6,273 nt of DNA from the NCBI GenBank assembly GCA_030831045.1, contig JAURMB010000071.1, positions 1-6,273 on the forward strand, given 5' to 3'. Below the pieces are notes generated by a model. It was not told the origin of the DNA. It ran no database searches and was given only the letters and a program-made list of their open reading frames with translations. Shown piece by piece: positions 5,501-6,273 of this stretch. The stretch's first letter is position 1; every line of letters begins with the position of its first letter. This DNA comes from Schleiferiaceae bacterium (GTDB taxonomy: Bacteria; Bacteroidota; Bacteroidia; Flavobacteriales; Schleiferiaceae). Position numbers and translations under genes: made by a program.

Positions 5501-6273
5501 GTGGGAAAAATCATCGCCGTTGCAAACCAAAAAGGCGGAGTCGGTAAGACGACTACCGCGGTCAACCTGGCCAGCGCCTTGGGCGTTTTGGAGCAGCGCG
5601 TGCTGCTCATCGATGCCGATCCTCAGGCCAATGCGACGTCGGCCTTGGGCTACGACCCAACCGAGCCAAAAACGGGCACCTACCACGTGCTCGAGCACGC
5701 TGTGCCCCCCGGCCAGGCCATTGTCGACGGGCGCAACCCCAATTTGAGCCTGATGCCCGCGCACCTCGACCTCGTTGCGGCCGAGCTGGAGCTGGTGGAT
5801 AAGCCCCGCCGAGAGTACATGCTTCAGTCTGCCCTTGCCGAGGTAAAGGCCGACTACGACTACATTTTGATCGACTGCGCGCCTTCCCTGGGACTCGTTA
5901 CGCTCAACGCGCTGACTGCCGCTGATTCGGTCATCATTCCCATTCAGTGCGAGTACTTTGCCCTCGAGGGATTAGGTAAGTTGCTCAACACGGTTCGTTC
6001 AGTACAAAGCCTGCAGAATGCCCAGCTGCAGATTGAAGGCATGCTCCTCACGATGTACGATTCGCGCCTTCGGTTGAGTAATCAAGTGGTCGACGAGGTG
6101 CGCCAGCATTTTCAGCAGCTCGTGTTTGACACCGTCATATCGCGCAACGTTCGGTTGAGCGAGGCGCCCTCGTTTGGCGAGCCGATTATGGTTTACGACG
6201 CGGCGTCGACCGGCGCAGAGAACTACCTCAACTTGGCCCGTGAACTTTTGGCACGAAATGCGCACGTAGGCGC
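5501..6273 (+). CDS. parA: ParA/Soj family chromosome-partitioning ATPase, 3' end at the window edge
   Basis: ParA is a deviant Walker-type ATPase that binds DNA non-specifically as an ATP dimer and works with ParB bound at parS sites to segregate replicated origins. The frame from GTG 5501 gives 257 residues with no stop before the window ends; family members are usually about 255-265 residues, so only the extreme C-terminus is missing. Visible motifs are the deviant Walker A KGGVGKTT at 11-18 (signature Lys11, Lys16), switch I/A' LLIDADPQANAT at 35-46 (Asp38, Asp40), Walker B YILIDCAPSLG at 121-131 (Asp125), and the family stretch NVRLSEAPSFG near 216-226. The lack of an N-terminal DNA-binding extension makes it the short chromosomal Soj type rather than a P1-plasmid type. 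No in-frame ATG lies near the N-terminus, so GTG is the only good start. In Bacteroidota a parB gene usually follows directly, which would lie outside this window. Confidence 0.95.
   Translation, partial: MGKIIAVANQKGGVGKTTTAVNLASALGVLEQRVLLIDADPQANATSALGYDPTEPKTGTYHVLEHAVPPGQAIVDGRNPNLSLMPAHLDLVAAELELVDKPRREYMLQSALAEVKADYDYILIDCAPSLGLVTLNALTAADSVIIPIQCEYFALEGLGKLLNTVRSVQSLQNAQLQIEGMLLTMYDSRLRLSNQVVDEVRQHFQQLVFDTVISRNVRLSEAPSFGEPIMVYDAASTGAENYLNLARELLARNAHVG

Overview
The window looks like a stretch of ordinary chromosome from a member of the Bacteroidota, most likely a Flavobacteriales-type bacterium with an unusually GC-rich genome (roughly 55-60% GC by eye). Three things point that way. 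Several protein families seen here are largely typical of Bacteroidota (DUF6702, DUF3347, and an M1 peptidase with a Bacteroidota-style C-terminal part). No start codon has a Shine-Dalgarno sequence. Four genes are preceded by boxes resembling the Bacteroidota -7 promoter element TAnnTTTG. The taxonomic call is an inference from content, not a database match.

Layout. Bases 1-1528, minus strand: 5' three quarters of an acetyl-CoA synthetase gene (acs) that runs off the left edge at the hinge between its two domains. Bases 1529-1563: a 35-bp divergent intergenic region with back-to-back promoter-like boxes. Bases 1564-4915, plus strand: a tight three-gene operon joined by two 4-nt stop/start overlaps (GTGA, ATGA). 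It encodes a secreted DUF6702 protein, a HupE/UreJ-like membrane protein and a secreted zinc aminopeptidase of family M1. Bases 4932-5450: a DUF3347 lipoprotein with a Cys/Met/His pattern suggestive of metal binding, 16 bp after the peptidase gene and with its own promoter-like box. Bases 5501-6273: a ParA/Soj chromosome-partitioning ATPase starting with GTG and running off the right edge with about 257 codons present; parB would be expected next.

How it fits together. acs activates acetate to acetyl-CoA in the cytoplasm and is transcribed away from the rest. The middle four genes all encode envelope proteins, and three of them have plausible metal links (a permease-like HupE/UreJ protein, a zinc peptidase, a possible copper-binding lipoprotein). 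A shared role in metal handling or peptide processing at the envelope is a reasonable hypothesis but is not shown by the sequence. parA is a separate housekeeping unit.

I found no RNA genes, mobile elements, CRISPR arrays or significant repeats, and no gene-free stretch longer than about 50 bp. The most interesting signal is regulatory: four promoter-like boxes end only 4-6 nt before the start codon, which would give leaderless or nearly leaderless mRNAs. I see no convincing evidence for a wholly new system.
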